DNA of 64,000 bases, taken from assembly GCA_946902985.2 (NCBI GenBank), contig OX336393.1:52697265-52761264 (forward strand), read 5' to 3'. How positions within the stretch are numbered: position 1 is the first letter of the stretch; each line of letters begins with the position of its first letter. The position numbers and the translations under genes are program-made. The notes under the pieces were generated by a model. It worked only from the letters and a program-made list of their open reading frames with translations, had not been told where the DNA came from and made no database searches. Shown here in pieces: positions 43,417 to 54,409 of the stretch. The DNA comes from Meconema thalassinum (taxonomy: Eukaryota > Arthropoda > Insecta > Orthoptera > Tettigoniidae).

Positions 43417-44126
43417 CCAGATATTTCAATATATAATGGAAATAGTTCACGCTTAAGCGACAAATGTTTTTGAGTTGACACGCAATCGATGTGATTTGAA
43501 ACAGAGTGTAGTCAGGAATGTTTCGTGTTAAGTTGACACGCAGTAGGAATGAGTCCTACGATCAGGATAATGTTATTGCTTGTAAAGCGTATTTAAAATT
43601 AATATCAATGCTATTGAATTACTAATAACTTGAGGGAGAGATATGATGTTAAATAAAGTATATATTTGAGTATGAAGGATTTTCGTATTTAGATTGAAGA
43701 GGTAGGCGATAATATCAAATGTTATTTTGGTATTTCGAAGGTCGACCCTGTAAAGGATGTTATATCCTGGGAACCATTCCTCTGTCATTGTTTTGTTGTT
43801 GTTGTAATGATGCTACACTCTTACTTAAGGAGCGTGTCAATTGTTAAATTGTAGTCATGTTTGTAAAGGCTTCTGTGCTGAAGAGGTCGTTCTTAGGAAC
43901 GCTGAATTAATGTGTTGTGGTATATTTTTTTGATAGCTGAAGGATAATTTTACTGTGTTGGAAGACAGTGTTCATTTTTATTGGAACGTAATGCAGGAAC
44001 TTATGGCGTGAATGAAGTTGATCTTATAGGCTGTCGTATTTTCGTTCAGATCAGCTGTGATATAGATACTGGGTGCTCCAAAAGTATAGTATTCTTGGCG
44101 TTGGTATTAATTAAGTTTATATTATT

Positions 44127-44206
44127 ATCATCGTTATTTTTGAATAGTGGATTAGAACAGGATTTTATCATCATCGTTATTTTTGAATAGTGGATTAGAA
44201 CAGGAT
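44127..44206 (+). repeat. Tandem duplication, ~41-bp unit
   Basis: The block ATCATCGTTATTTTTGAATA followed by GTGGATTAGAACAGGATTT occurs twice in succession, nearly without change. Confidence 0.85.
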
Positions 44207-45572
44207 TTCATTGGATGGTAATCTTATCTTAAATGATCGGAATGTTACACTATTTTACGACCGATAACCTCGATGTTGATACCATTCAGTTAGTGATAAT
44301 AAATCCTATGTCTATTAAAACATTTAGGGAGGAACATTGGGTAGATAATGTTCCGGAATGAGATATCTAAGTAAATATTCGATGTTTATTAACTAGTACT
44401 ATTTTAGTTAAAATGTATTTCAGCAAGTCATTGAAGATTAGGATTCAGGACCTATGTATAGAGTAAAATTTTGCTATTGTAATTAGTGAGAGGCCGTCAC
44501 TATTTAAATTCATTAAGGGGGTTCTATTTTCATATAAAATATTATTTTTATTTCGATCCCGAAAGCGAAGGCATAGCGAGATGTTGCCAATTTATAGGTT
44601 GTCAATTTTATGTCGTCAATTTTGTGAATCAGATGGCGTGATGCCAGAGTGTCAAAGGACATTTAGTGATGATGACATTTAGTTGTGTTGATATTCAATT
44701 TGCTTATAACCATCTATGGTTTGTTAACTTTTGAATACATTTTGGGCACGCATTTGCGTATGCTTATACCATTTTTATAGAACACTTGCGTTATGATTTA
44801 TAGATAGTGGGAGGTTAGGAAGATGCTATGGTAATTATAGCGGCTTGAACCATTTTATCCATTTCCTTTTCCCCGTTACGCCCGTGTGTATGAGGGTCTT
44901 GTGCTCTGGTGTGTTGTTGTCGCTGATCCTGAGGAGGATTTACCGTTGTGTCTGATAGATATCGCCTGATATGTGTCCACAATTCACAGTGTGTGTGATG
45001 TCAGATGGTTCGGTAAGTATTTTCTAGCCGGGGTACTGCCGTTTTTTTTTTCGATCCGTTGTTATCTTGGATTTTGGCATTCACGACACTGCTGAAATCG
45101 GGTACAGTACCTTACTTACCCTTTGGAAAATGAAATGCACGTTACGTCCATTTTACTATTTATCACCAGGCTGCGAGGTCTTAGTACGTAAACAGTGCTA
45201 TCAGATTAGTATTGCACAGAGTTGAGATGACGCACGCCCGTCCACAACAGATGACGAATCATGCTATCAGTCCATTTATCCGCTGTACGTCACATGTGTT
45301 CATAGGGACACCCGAAGGTCACAGGAGGAGCTTCTACGTGCCCTATAGTACGGTGCGTTCTAACTTCATTTCACACGTACCCAAACCCCGCAGCCTGCTT
45401 ATCACCACCACAAAGAGGCTTCCTCAACTGTTATTTTAAAAATATTATGTTCTACTAGTTTGTGTCAGTTCAGTAGTAGGCTAGTATTCATTATCATCCA
45501 TGAAACAAATAAATAAATCCACCGGGTGAATCCGTGTACTACTACTAGTAGTAATATGCATGTTATACTCAC

Positions 45573-45730
45573 GGTTTATCATGAATGGTGAAAGCTTCCT
45601 GTTTCAGCTTTTCTTCTTCAAGTTCCTTCCTGAGCTTTTTTTCATCTTTATACTTTTCTGAGGCTATCATTGAAGGCTCGTTCACTCTGATGCGCTTGTG
45701 CCAGAATGATTCGCAACGGTGATGTTTTCC
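45573..45730 (-). CDS. Host gene, internal exon B (charged, helix-prone segment)
   Basis: The minus strand has an acceptor (GTTTGAAG ending at 45731), 158 bp of open sequence and a donor GTGAGT (45567-45572). Entry is in phase 0, matching the phase 0 exit of exon A. Exit is in phase 2 (CC), matching exon C. The 52 full codons read GKHHRCESFWHKRIRVNEPS, MIASEKYKDEKKLRK and ELEEEKLKQEAFTIHDK. The Lys/Glu-rich middle would form a helix or coiled coil. No enzyme motif; family not recognised. A LINE fragment starts about 55 bp upstream of the acceptor, in the branch-point region. Confidence 0.65.
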
Positions 45731-45784
45731 CTTCAAACAAAATATTCAGTTACTCCCCTTGAATGACAAGATACATTTACGGTA

Positions 45785-46512
45785 CAGCGACTGACTAACA
45801 AAGTCGTGGAGGCAAGTGAACAATGGGGCTTAACACTTAATGTCAGTAAGACGCGTTTTATGGTAGTATCACGAACACAACATCAAGAGAGCTTGATAAT
45901 CAATGGGGAGACAGTACAGCAAGTGACAAAGTACAAGTATTTAGGAACAAATGTGAATTGCTACATTGACTGTACTGAGGAGATAAAGTCCTGGATCGGT
46001 CAAGCCAGAAATGCATTCAATAAAATGAGGAAAGTGTTCTGTAGCAGAGACCTTAATTTACATCTAAAAATTAGAATTCTGAGATGTTATGTCTTCTCCA
46101 CCTTGTTCTATGGAGTTGAGACCTGGACCATAAAGAAAAGAGGAACAAACAGATTGGAGACATTTGAGCTATGGACGTACAGAAGAATATTAAGGCTGAG
46201 TTCGAAAGATAAGGTCACCAAAGATGAGGTGATGAGGCGGATGGGAAAGAGAAAGGAAATAATAAATACTGTCAAAATTAGAAAACTGCAGTATCTGGGT
46301 CATGTGATGGGAGGAGAGAAATATCATCTGCTGCAGCTGGTCATTCAAGGAAAGTTACAAGGCAAAAGAAGACCAGGAAGAAGACGATAATCTGAAAACT
46401 TGGTTCAATTGTTCCACTATTGAGCTGTTTCGTGCTGCATCATCTAAATCAAGAGTCTCTATGATGGTTGCCAACCTCCTGAGAAGAGATGGCACATAAA
46501 GCAGAAGAAGAA
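45785..46512 (+). mobile_element. LINE 3' fragment (RT C-terminal part), other family
   Basis: A 5'-truncated piece reads VVEASEQWGLTLNVSKTRF, KYLGTNVN, YGVETWTIKKRGTNRLETFE, RRILRLSSKDKVTKDEVMRR, LQYLGHVMGGEKYHLLQL and RRPGRRR. It then continues through a frameshift into a tail resembling the end of such proteins (LFRAASSK, MMVANLLRRDGT). These are the post-catalytic RT thumb and C-terminal region. The catalytic Asp residues are missing. The family differs from the LINEs at 2.5, 9.5 and 36 kb. Confidence 0.75.
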
Positions 46513-46574
46513 TTAATATACCCTGGGGGAGGGTGATGGTTATTGTTTTATAGGGACTAGCATCTAGGAGAGAT

Positions 46575-46830
46575 GTTTGTGGCGACTGCTAATGAAGAGA
46601 GGCGATAAGTTGGTAGAAAACATACCAATACACTCAGGAATAGCAAACTTATTTATGGAAGGAAGGGTCGAGGACAAGAACTGTAGAGGTAGACCAAGGT
46701 TAGAATATGTATAACAGATTGCCTAGGATGTAAGGTGTGGTAGCTATGTAGAGTTGAAACGATTAGCTCAGGACAGGGAGACATGGAGCGCTGCATCAAA
46801 CCAGTCAAAAGACTGAAGACTCAAACACAC
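46575..46830 (+). mobile_element. 3' fragment of the RTE family seen at 35.9-39.0 kb
   Basis: Corresponds to the last ~80 codons and 3' end of the intact element: GRVEDKNCRGRPRLEYV, then CGSYVELKRLAQDRE-like sequence and the end GACTGAAGACTCAAACACAC. It carries point changes and an in-frame stop. It inserted directly after the previous LINE fragment. Confidence 0.85.
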
Positions 46831-47025
46831 AGCATATACTGATCAGTGATCACTACAAATATTATCATATGATATTAGTGACTTGAAAATAACTTACAAA
46901 GAAGGAAAACAAAGATGGGCAAAATAAGAGTTTGATGCTTTTCAGTTGGTCAACACGATTGTACCCAAATGAGATGGGTTATTCCCTAATCCTGAAAAAA
47001 ATACATGATATTAATAAATACACTT

Positions 47026-47065
47026 GGAGACCAGTTTCGAACGCCAAGCGATCATCATCAGATCC
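47026..47065 (-). ncRNA. Candidate hammerhead ribozyme motif, copy A
   Basis: On the minus strand the order is GGAT (stem I), CTGATGA (core), one extra T, GATCGC-TTG-GCGTTC (stem II with one mismatch), GAAAC, TG, GTC (cleavage triplet after a two-pair stem III), then TCC (stem I partner for GGA). All core bases are present. Seen: base order and pairing. Known: this is the hammerhead consensus; minimal stem III occurs in Penelope-type hammerheads. Activity is inferred. The extra T before stem II is a deviation. Confidence 0.45.
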
Positions 47066-47352
47066 ATTACACTTCAAGAAAATCTATGTCTGAAAGTATG
47101 GGTGAAAATATTTAGTTTCAGTATTAGTTGAGATAATGCAAATCGTCAGTATTTGTTAGTTGTGGTCTATGTGATGTTTTGTTGAGATACTGGAAGTGGT
47201 GATTGACTTACGGAATTTGCTTGTTTGGAGTGAATATGTGGTTGATGATGATGAGTTGCATTATCTCAACTAATACTGCAACTAAATAAGTGTATACATT
47301 GTAAATATTTTCACCCATACTTTCAGACATTATTTTATAGCCTACGTGTAAT

Positions 47353-47395
47353 GGACTTGATGATGATCGCTTGGCGATCGAAACTGGTCATCGAA
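47353..47395 (+). ncRNA. Hammerhead-like motif, copy B (one core change)
   Basis: The opposite arm reads TTGATGA in place of CTGATGA, then a perfect six-pair stem II (GATCGC-TTG-GCGATC), GAAAC, TG, GTC and ATCG. The first core C is T, and stem I is weakened. Probably inactive. Confidence 0.4.
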
Positions 47396-47824
47396 GTGTA
47401 TTTATTAATCTCATGTAATTTTTTTCAGGATAAGGGCATAACCGACCTCATTTGGGTACAATCGTGTTGACCGACTGAAAAGCATCAAACTTTTGTTTAC
47501 TAAGGCAACACTGAAAATGGTTTCAAACACCATAATAATAGACCAATAAATAGATGGGAATGAAGAAAATTAAATAAATGTAAAGGAAATTCTCTCAACT
47601 CCGAAAGAATGAGGGATGTGAGTTTCAGTGTTGCGTTATTAACAGTTGAGTTGCAAATGTCATCTCTGACATCTTTAAACTATTTTACAGTACCTTGTCA
47701 ATACTATTTTTTATTTTAATTCATTATATAAATGTAGATGTTTCGGTCAATACGGATCAGCAGGAATGTGCTAGTCGGTCAACGGTCAATTACAGTAAAT
47801 TGGGTGGGGTTAATAATTTGGTTA

Positions 47825-48346
47825 CGTCTCAAAACTCACGAGCTAATAATAGTAACAAATAGTATCAAAACTCATGACAATAAACTAGTAGCTGAATGAA
47901 CATTATAATAATAGTCTCTAAACTCACGATTCCGGAGAGCACGCTGCCCTTCAACCCATGTTTTTTTTCCACCCAGTTTTAGAATGGGGTTTCGTTTGTA
48001 TTGTACAGACGTCACAGTGACGCAGGTTATCTGACAAATTCTATGCCCACCCAAGTACATGACCACGATGTCGCAAAGCCCCTAAAAGAATCCACAACAT
48101 CTTGATGAGAGAGGTGCCAATTACAAGAGGGGAAGCAGTTCTGGCTGGCTCTAACAATGGAACTTTTCCCAGTGAACTGGCTTGGCCATGGCTACCTATA
48201 ACCTTATAGGTGGCTATGGCATGATTCGTGAGTTTTGAGACAGGTCCAGGTACAGAAACCGGATGGAACCTACTTTTACTAAAGCTCATCTTGAAATTCG
48301 TGAATTTTGAGACTCGTGAGTTTTAAGACTCGTGAGTTTTGAGACG
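47825..48346. mobile_element. MITE-like element with 18-bp inverted ends and subterminal repeats
   Basis: Perfect 18-bp inverted termini, CGTCTCAAAACTCACGAG (47825-47842) and its complement (48329-48346). The subterminal region holds further copies of CTCGTGAGTTTTGAGA-type motif near 48220, 48297 and 48313, and inverted partial copies near 47870 and 47915. No transposase and no clear target duplication. Superfamily unknown. Confidence 0.65.
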
Positions 48347-48599
48347 ACAGGAATAATTTATCATCTAGGCCTACAGGTTGAGCCGCGTCGTGTATCGGTG
48401 ATTGTTTCCCGACGTCGGGACACCGGCCGCGAAAGTCTACGATCTAAAACGGATAACAATTATTTATCACACTATGATTAACAAATAACAGTAAAATTGA
48501 AGCAACTGAAATTACATTTTTGAGAACATCTCTCCAGAAGACTCGAAGTGATAAAATCCGAAACTCGAAAATTAGGCAAGAACTACTGTAAATATAACG

Positions 48600-48885
48600 G
48601 AACCATTAGTACAGTGAATACAGAGGTCGATATTAAGATGGTTTGGCCATGTGCAAAGGATGGAAATGGATAGAGTTGCAAAGAGGGAGATGGTGAGGAA
48701 CCTTGACGGTATTCGATTGGTTGGAAAGCCAAAAAAGAGATGGATGGTCCTAATCTGACAAGACATATGTAACATTGGACTGGATGTGGCAGAAGTAATG
48801 GAGCAGGAGAAGTGGAAGGATATACTGCAGTGGAAGAGGCTAGTTTACAACACCCGGGTGACTGGTGTTGGACACGGGTGATTTT
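48600..48885 (+). mobile_element. LINE 3' fragment, fourth family
   Basis: Reads LRWFGHVQRMEMDRVAKREM, GKPKKRWMVLI, an in-frame stop, then LDVAEVMEQEKWKDILQWKR. This is the usual C-terminal end of LINE RT proteins (RWFGHV-x-RM ... GRPKKRW). Truncated and mutated. Confidence 0.65.
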
Positions 48886-49711
48886 AATACACTTTTCTAA
48901 CTAAGGGGCTTAATTGGATGACATCTTCCATGCGTCATGCGAACATTATCTGATCCTGTGGTTCAATTGAATATTAATAATGTATTGTACCCGTCTGATA
49001 TGCGGAAATACAGGTCATCATCCGACTTAAGCTCAGGTCAGGGCGTGTACCATTCATCCCACTGTCTGACCATGTATTCAGAATGTGAACATAAGGAAGT
49101 ACAAGCTACAAAAACAACTACAGCAACGTCTACTTTACTTATTATTTTAAATTACTCAAAATCAGAAAGACACAAATCAAACACAACAAAATATGGTATG
49201 AAAATACCACCAATCAATGTAAATAATGACCATTCAATCATAATGATCTCTTGCTTCATTGCTTATGGATATCGTAATGATCCATTTTGTTACATTTTAC
49301 ATTATTTCTTCATTTAATGTTTACATATTACCCCTCTTCAAGTATGGGTTTTCTCAAGTACATCATCCTGTGTCTCCACCTTGTCAGGCTTCGACCTCTG
49401 GACATTTATGTTCAATCAACAATACCTCTATTTGGCTATATCTTTAGGTCCTAAACCTTTCTATTTGTATTACATTAATCTCTTTATTTTCCACATATTC
49501 CAAACATGAACCATTTCTCGAATTATATCTGTTACACACTACCATGAGTACAATTACATTACAACACATTCAATTGTAACCATTGTGCCCCTAAGAATTT
49601 GACTTCCAGGAACCCGCGTTCCATAGAGTCAAATTCTAGTGATTTTTCTTAACCCGTTTTCATTTCTTTAGGGCACGGAACCAAATTTCTGCATTTATCC
49701 TATAATGCATT

Positions 49712-49744
<33 letters not shown>

Positions 49745-50384
49745 TATTATTATTATCACCAGGGGAGGAACTCTCCACACATAATAATAAGTATTTGCAG
49801 GCATAATCCATCTGCTTCACTTGTTTCCATTCAAATTAAACCAAAAGATCTAACATTTACGTTACTCTCTTTCATCAGTGACATTTTTATGGCTCTAGCC
49901 GGCACTTAGCGCGACCGTCATTAACTCCCCTCCCTTCTCAAAGCGAAGCCAGCAGCCCTTCACAATATAACAAACATGGCCTTGCCTGTCTGCAACTTGA
50001 CCTAGCGTAACACTCTTAACCATATGTTTTCAAACTCTTTACAATGACCACATCATCCATTGAAAATCCAAGCAATTCATTTCTGGTTGGTTGGTTCTTA
50101 AGTTTAGGGGCTGCGACAACGCGGTCATGTAGCCCCGTGTACTTTGGGTGTGTGTAGAATCTGTCTGATAACCGGTGTTAATTGTGATGACTGTATTAGT
50201 GTGTGTATCTGTTTTTAATTCAAGTAAGCACTGCAGACGATCAATTTTCAAGTAGTTCCTAATTTTGCCGCCAAACGCCACCGTCGACGACTACTAGTTC
50301 AGAACTTAGCTACCAGACGTCACCGCAGTCGGCTCTTGGCAACGAACATAGGAACCTAAGAGCGTTGTTTACATTCTTAACCGA
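48886..50384. other. Unassigned sequence with an (AAT)n/(ATT)n tract
   Basis: A 126-codon open frame at 48937-49317 has no family features. The microsatellite at 49709-49756 changes from AAT to ATT units and can form a hairpin. Otherwise AT-rich intronic DNA. Confidence 0.4.
49709..49756. repeat. (AAT)n-(ATT)n palindromic microsatellite
   Basis: ATAATAATAAT units followed directly by TTATTATTATT units, giving a perfect hairpin. Confidence 0.9.
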
Positions 50385-50551
50385 TACAATTTGGCTTCAC
50401 ACAGGTGTAATTAGTGGAAGGTTCTTTAACATGCCATAAATCTATGACATGGGACCGCCGGCTTTACTTCCCCTCCGAAGGAAGTTATACTGAGGGATTT
50501 TTAACGCTCTTAAAAAATCCGACGACTTCGGCCGGATTTGAACCCGCGATC
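50385..50551 (-). mobile_element. tRNA-derived SINE, family B, minus copy (5' truncated)
   Basis: Reverse complement of the body of 34953-35169: CCATAAATCTATGACATGGG, CTTCCCCTCCGAAGGAAGT, and box-B-like GGCCGGATTTGAACCCG. It is cut off just upstream of box B, so box A is missing. Confidence 0.78.
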
Positions 50552-51990
50552 CAATTCATTTCTATTCTTTCATTACTGACTGCATACAGTCTAATTATTC
50601 ATGTTTATGTGTGCATTATTTTGGAGGATCGTTCTTTTGCTGTCGGGATTTTACCTTATACGAATTATTAGCCCGTAATTGGCTCCAAATAATTTCTGCA
50701 GTGGGAACCCAAATATACAATTTGATCCAAGCGCACAATGCCTTGTCCAGTTGTTATGCTAGACTAGCTCGATATTAGGACTATTTCACCGTAATTTGGC
50801 CGTCTGCAACAATAAACATCCACTCAGACTTACAATATATTCCATCACGCGCACCATCGCTGCGTCAGAATAATCAACACATTTTTCAGTAGTGAGAAAG
50901 TACTGTCAACCTGATATCATATAATGGCGTATAAAGACTCGCCCCGGTCAACCGACGATTATCCCTAACAGTCTTAACGGTCGTCCTATTTGCACATAAA
51001 CTTCATTATTTGTAAAGCCCTAAGCATACATTTGGTCCAGCCTATTTTAGCGACAATAATATTTTAAACTTGGATATTCAACTATTCATCATTTCAGTTC
51101 GGTTACCCTTGTCAGGATAACGAACCTACTTGTATTATTCATATTATTTATTTACCATCACTTTATTACCGTGGTCTGTTCCTATTTCATTTACTTTAAT
51201 TAGGCCTTTATGCCTTTACTTATTCATTCGCTAAGGTCATTTGCATTTAGTTACTTTAGTATAATTCAACCGTCCTTGGTTCATCACAACTTTAATCAAT
51301 TACTTTCATTATTACTTTCAATTACTTTAACTTTCATTTAGTTATAATATAACTTTCATTTATTTATTTGCCCATCAGCTAAGTTGCGCTCAACTTTTAT
51401 TACATTTACTTGCATGTTAACCGTCACTGGTTTAACTATCAATTCATTTATTACTTCAACACGATTTGGTTCCATCCCTTTATTTAACATTTAATTGTTT
51501 GCGTGCATTCGGGTATTTAATTCTTGTAAACATTTAATTCATTACGCAGCCTCACAATTCCGGCCGTTCTTCCCAAGAAGCATTTCACTAAAGACATTTT
51601 AACAGTCATCACTTTGCACATAATTATTTCACAATGGTACATTTCAAATATGGGCGCACAATGGTTCAATATAATATTAAATCATGGGTACTCACCCGCC
51701 ATCCGGCAGCTATGGATCTCTGATACGAAAGATTTCGCCCATATTGTCGTAACGTTTAGCACATCTTACGGACAATATGTTATATCATGATTAATCTTCT
51801 CGTAACACCCGTAAATTTCACTCGGCTACTCATTTCTACACACTGACACATTATATTCCCAATATCTTGGTACACTTTAACACAAAATATATATAACCCT
51901 TTGAATAATTAGCTTTGTTACACTTCACATGTAATTTTTATTTACTTATTTACTATTTAACACTTCACACGTGTTAACCCTTTGGGTTTT
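50552..51990. other. AT-rich unassigned sequence
   Basis: No genes. Rich in ATTTA and CTTTCATT motifs around 51150-51500. May be the interior of the family E repeat that follows. Confidence 0.35.
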
Positions 51991-51999
51991 GTCCTATTT

Positions 52000-53280
52000 T
52001 TTTTACTTATCTTATTTACAGCCGATTACACGTTGTGTAATTGTCTTTGTCGTATCTCAGGAGGCTCGCGGTGTCTTCCGACTCGTTCCTAGATGACGAC
52101 TTCTCCCTAGTTCTAGCTGTATGATCTGCCCTGCGGCGACTTCTAGATATGACCCCTAGGTCTCGAATTAAAGTCCTGTCGTTTTTCCACGGTTTAAACA
52201 CACCGGTTTATTAACTTAACCTGGCTTCTTTATCAACAACGTCTGGTTGTGAAAATTTATAATTATCGAACTGTTTCTGACTTTAGCTATGTTCGAATTG
52301 TCTGTATAACAATGTTCGTTACTTTCACTTTTACTGCGCGTATTATCTATATTTGAACGCGTTCTTTACTTCACTTTCGCTACACGGCTCTATAATCTCA
52401 ATGGCTTTCCTTCAAAGACCATGGATTATATTCTGTGCTAACACTAGCGATACTGGTTCTAGCTATCGTGTTGCTGTTTGACCGAACCTAACTTTCACTT
52501 TGTAGCGTACTGTCCGTTTTATACTCACAACTTTTATGTTTGTGGAGTTCCGTCTGCTCTCTGCGACTCTGCGTGGTCTCGAACTAGCGTACTAGCGATT
52601 TCGAAGGCTTTATAACTTGCTTGATCTTACATGGCCCTCCCTTGAGGTTTCCATGTTTCGATGTACTATACTGCTGCGAAGAGTCAAGTCCCGTCTGGAC
52701 TGACTGACTGAAGATTTAGTATCTTTGGCGAACAGCGTGTTCTTGCAGACTGGCGATGCGATCCAGCATGTCCTCCTCAGAGGATACTGTAGACTGAATA
52801 CTTGGTTGATCCAGCGCGAAGCTCCTCAGCGGTCACTGCAGACTGAATGATCCAGCGTGCCCTCCTCAGAGTAGCACCGAAGACTGAATACTTGCGAAAC
52901 AGTACAACACCCTCCACTAGGGTTCGTAAGACTGAATACTCTCTGGCTCTAAGCCTCGCTATTTACTCATAACTCACAAAACGATCAATATGCTGTCCTT
53001 ATTAAAACTAACTTTTGAATCAGTCGTCGTACGTCTGTAGAAAATTTACTATTTATTCCTCATGATCTAAACGTTACATTTCCACTTCGTTTTCCAAAAA
53101 TCGATCACGGAGATTTGTATAAAAATTAAAAGTGCTCCTGCAGTATGTGGGTGTTCTTCTTTTTGATTCCTACTTCGAGACACGGGCTTGTCCCTCCCAC
53201 AATGACGTATTGCTTAGGTCGGCACTTTTATCCTGTGCGTTTATTAAAGATTTTTATATTTTCTAAATTCCTAACTCCCA
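52000..53280 (-). mobile_element. LTR-like repeat family E, copy 2
   Basis: Diverged homologue of 24816-26465, same orientation. Between 52740 and 52960 there are three to four subrepeats of about 41-57 bp marked by GATCCAGC, CTCCTCAG and GACTGAATACTTG. The shared right end has a GTGGGTGTT block and TGACGTATTG. The minus strand has TATA-like motifs (ATAAAAGTTGTGAG near 52530). No pol gene. Confidence 0.45.
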
Positions 53281-54149
53281 GAGTTATTCTGATTAGCATG
53301 CCAAAACTTGTATAATTTTTCGTGGTTTCCGAGAAAACAGGTTATTTCACAACATTGCAGTGTTGGACTGCAATCCACTGTTGCCAATAAACCGCTGACG
53401 AAGGCTCCAGTGGTGGACCACTGAGTTGCCTAGATGATTAAAACTTTCCACTGCATGCCTGTGCTTATGGGTCAGACACAGCTTACATCCTATAACTTAG
53501 ATTATGGACCATTATCACCTTGAGTCATGCTTGGATTACAACATCTTGGCTCACTGCTGGCTTGTATGAACTCCAAAGTCTTAAGAATATTCTTCCTTTA
53601 CATGACCTAAAATACCATAGGTTCGACCCTTGTACCTATCAAATGGGTACAGCATCAATAGTGGTATTAAATTAATCTATATCAATAATACAATACAATA
53701 ACAAAACAAGTGCCATACATTAAGATGTACAAATAAAATAAATTGAAAATATAGTTGTACATAGGCGCCTCTAGTCTCCTCAATTAGAGTTTTAGTTTGT
53801 CCTTTTCCCCTGCTCTAGCTTGATATACTGTATGCCCTTCTTTCTTTCGTTTCTAATACCCTGTTCATTTAGATCTTTTAAGATGTCATTTATTGTGTGA
53901 TTATTCTAATTTGGAAGCACCATGGCATCATTCCCCCCATTAATATAAACTCCACTGTTTCCTTCTACACCCTCTCAAATAATTTCTTTTAACGAGAGAG
54001 AGAGAGCAACCTTGTCTAACTCTTAAATCTAGCTTTCTTCTGTTCATAATGTTCCTGATGTGTCCTACATACATGCTTTCAATTAATCTTCTCTCCATTG
54101 AACTCCTTTCTCAATACAAAATAGAGTAGTTTTCCCCATCATGCTTAGG
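53281..54149. other. Unassigned sequence
   Basis: No gene or repeat end recognised. A short (GA)n run lies near 53994-54006. Confidence 0.35.
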
Positions 54150-54330
54150 TTTTGGTTGCTCCATGTCTCGTGAGTTGATGCCTATGGGTGATCTGTGTAT
54201 CATGATGAGGACAGTCGTCAAGTCAGGGGAATTAACCAAATGAAGATAAATATCACACAACTCAGTCAGGAATTAAACCCGGGACATATTGGACAAAAGC
54301 CTAGTGTGCTAACCAATTAACTATGTGATT
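54150..54330 (-). mobile_element. SINE relic, same family as 14601-14812
   Basis: The minus strand reads TTGGTTAGCACACTAGGCTT, then GTCCCGGGTTTAATTCCTG (box B) and a body with AATTCCCCTGACTTGACG. The head matches the SINE at 14601 (GGTTAGCGCGCTAGGCTTTG). Diverged; ends unclear. Confidence 0.65.
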
Positions 54331-54409
54331 GGGTATTGCACGGATGACATCTCTGAAGATGAAAGAGAGAGCTATTTCACTTATTAACTACCGGTAATTG
54401 CTATTATAC

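Larger units (their letters stand above)
42400..45560. other. Long AT-rich unassigned intronic sequence
   Basis: No coding frame or element ends were recognised in about 3.2 kb. It contains an (AT)n tract at 43384-43416 and a short duplication near 44127-44205. The stretch 42830-43210 is rich in TTTTGGATTT and TTTTGAAAT motifs. Confidence 0.4.
7001..45572 (-). other. Host-gene intron of about 38.6 kb between exons B and C
   Basis: The interval joins the exon B donor (GTGAGT, 45567-45572) to the exon C acceptor (7001-7007). It is occupied almost wholly by the mobile elements listed separately. Its existence depends on exons B and C belonging to one gene, which their strand, order and matching phase support. 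Confidence 0.55.
46926..47510. mobile_element. Inverted-repeat element with hammerhead-like motifs, copy 1
   Basis: Two arms of about 230-250 bp (from 46926 and back from 47510) are reverse complements, starting AGTTTGATGCTTTTCAGT and including CAACACGATTGTACCCAAAT. The centre contains GAGTGAATATGTGGTTGATG. A second copy with the same arms is at 61894-62840. Each arm holds the core CTGATGA...GAAAC (see separate entries). No coding sequence and no clear target duplication. Terminal repeats in inverted arrangement with hammerhead motifs are known for Penelope-like elements, but no Penelope RT or endonuclease is present, so the class is open. Confidence 0.6.

Noticed and set aside
46926..47510. 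Tc1/mariner or hAT assignment for the hammerhead repeat
   Set aside because: No TA or 8-bp duplication at the ends in either copy. Class left open.
48937..49317. 126-codon open frame
   Set aside because: AT-rich, low-complexity sequence with no motif, and no splice sites that would join the host gene. Considered chance.
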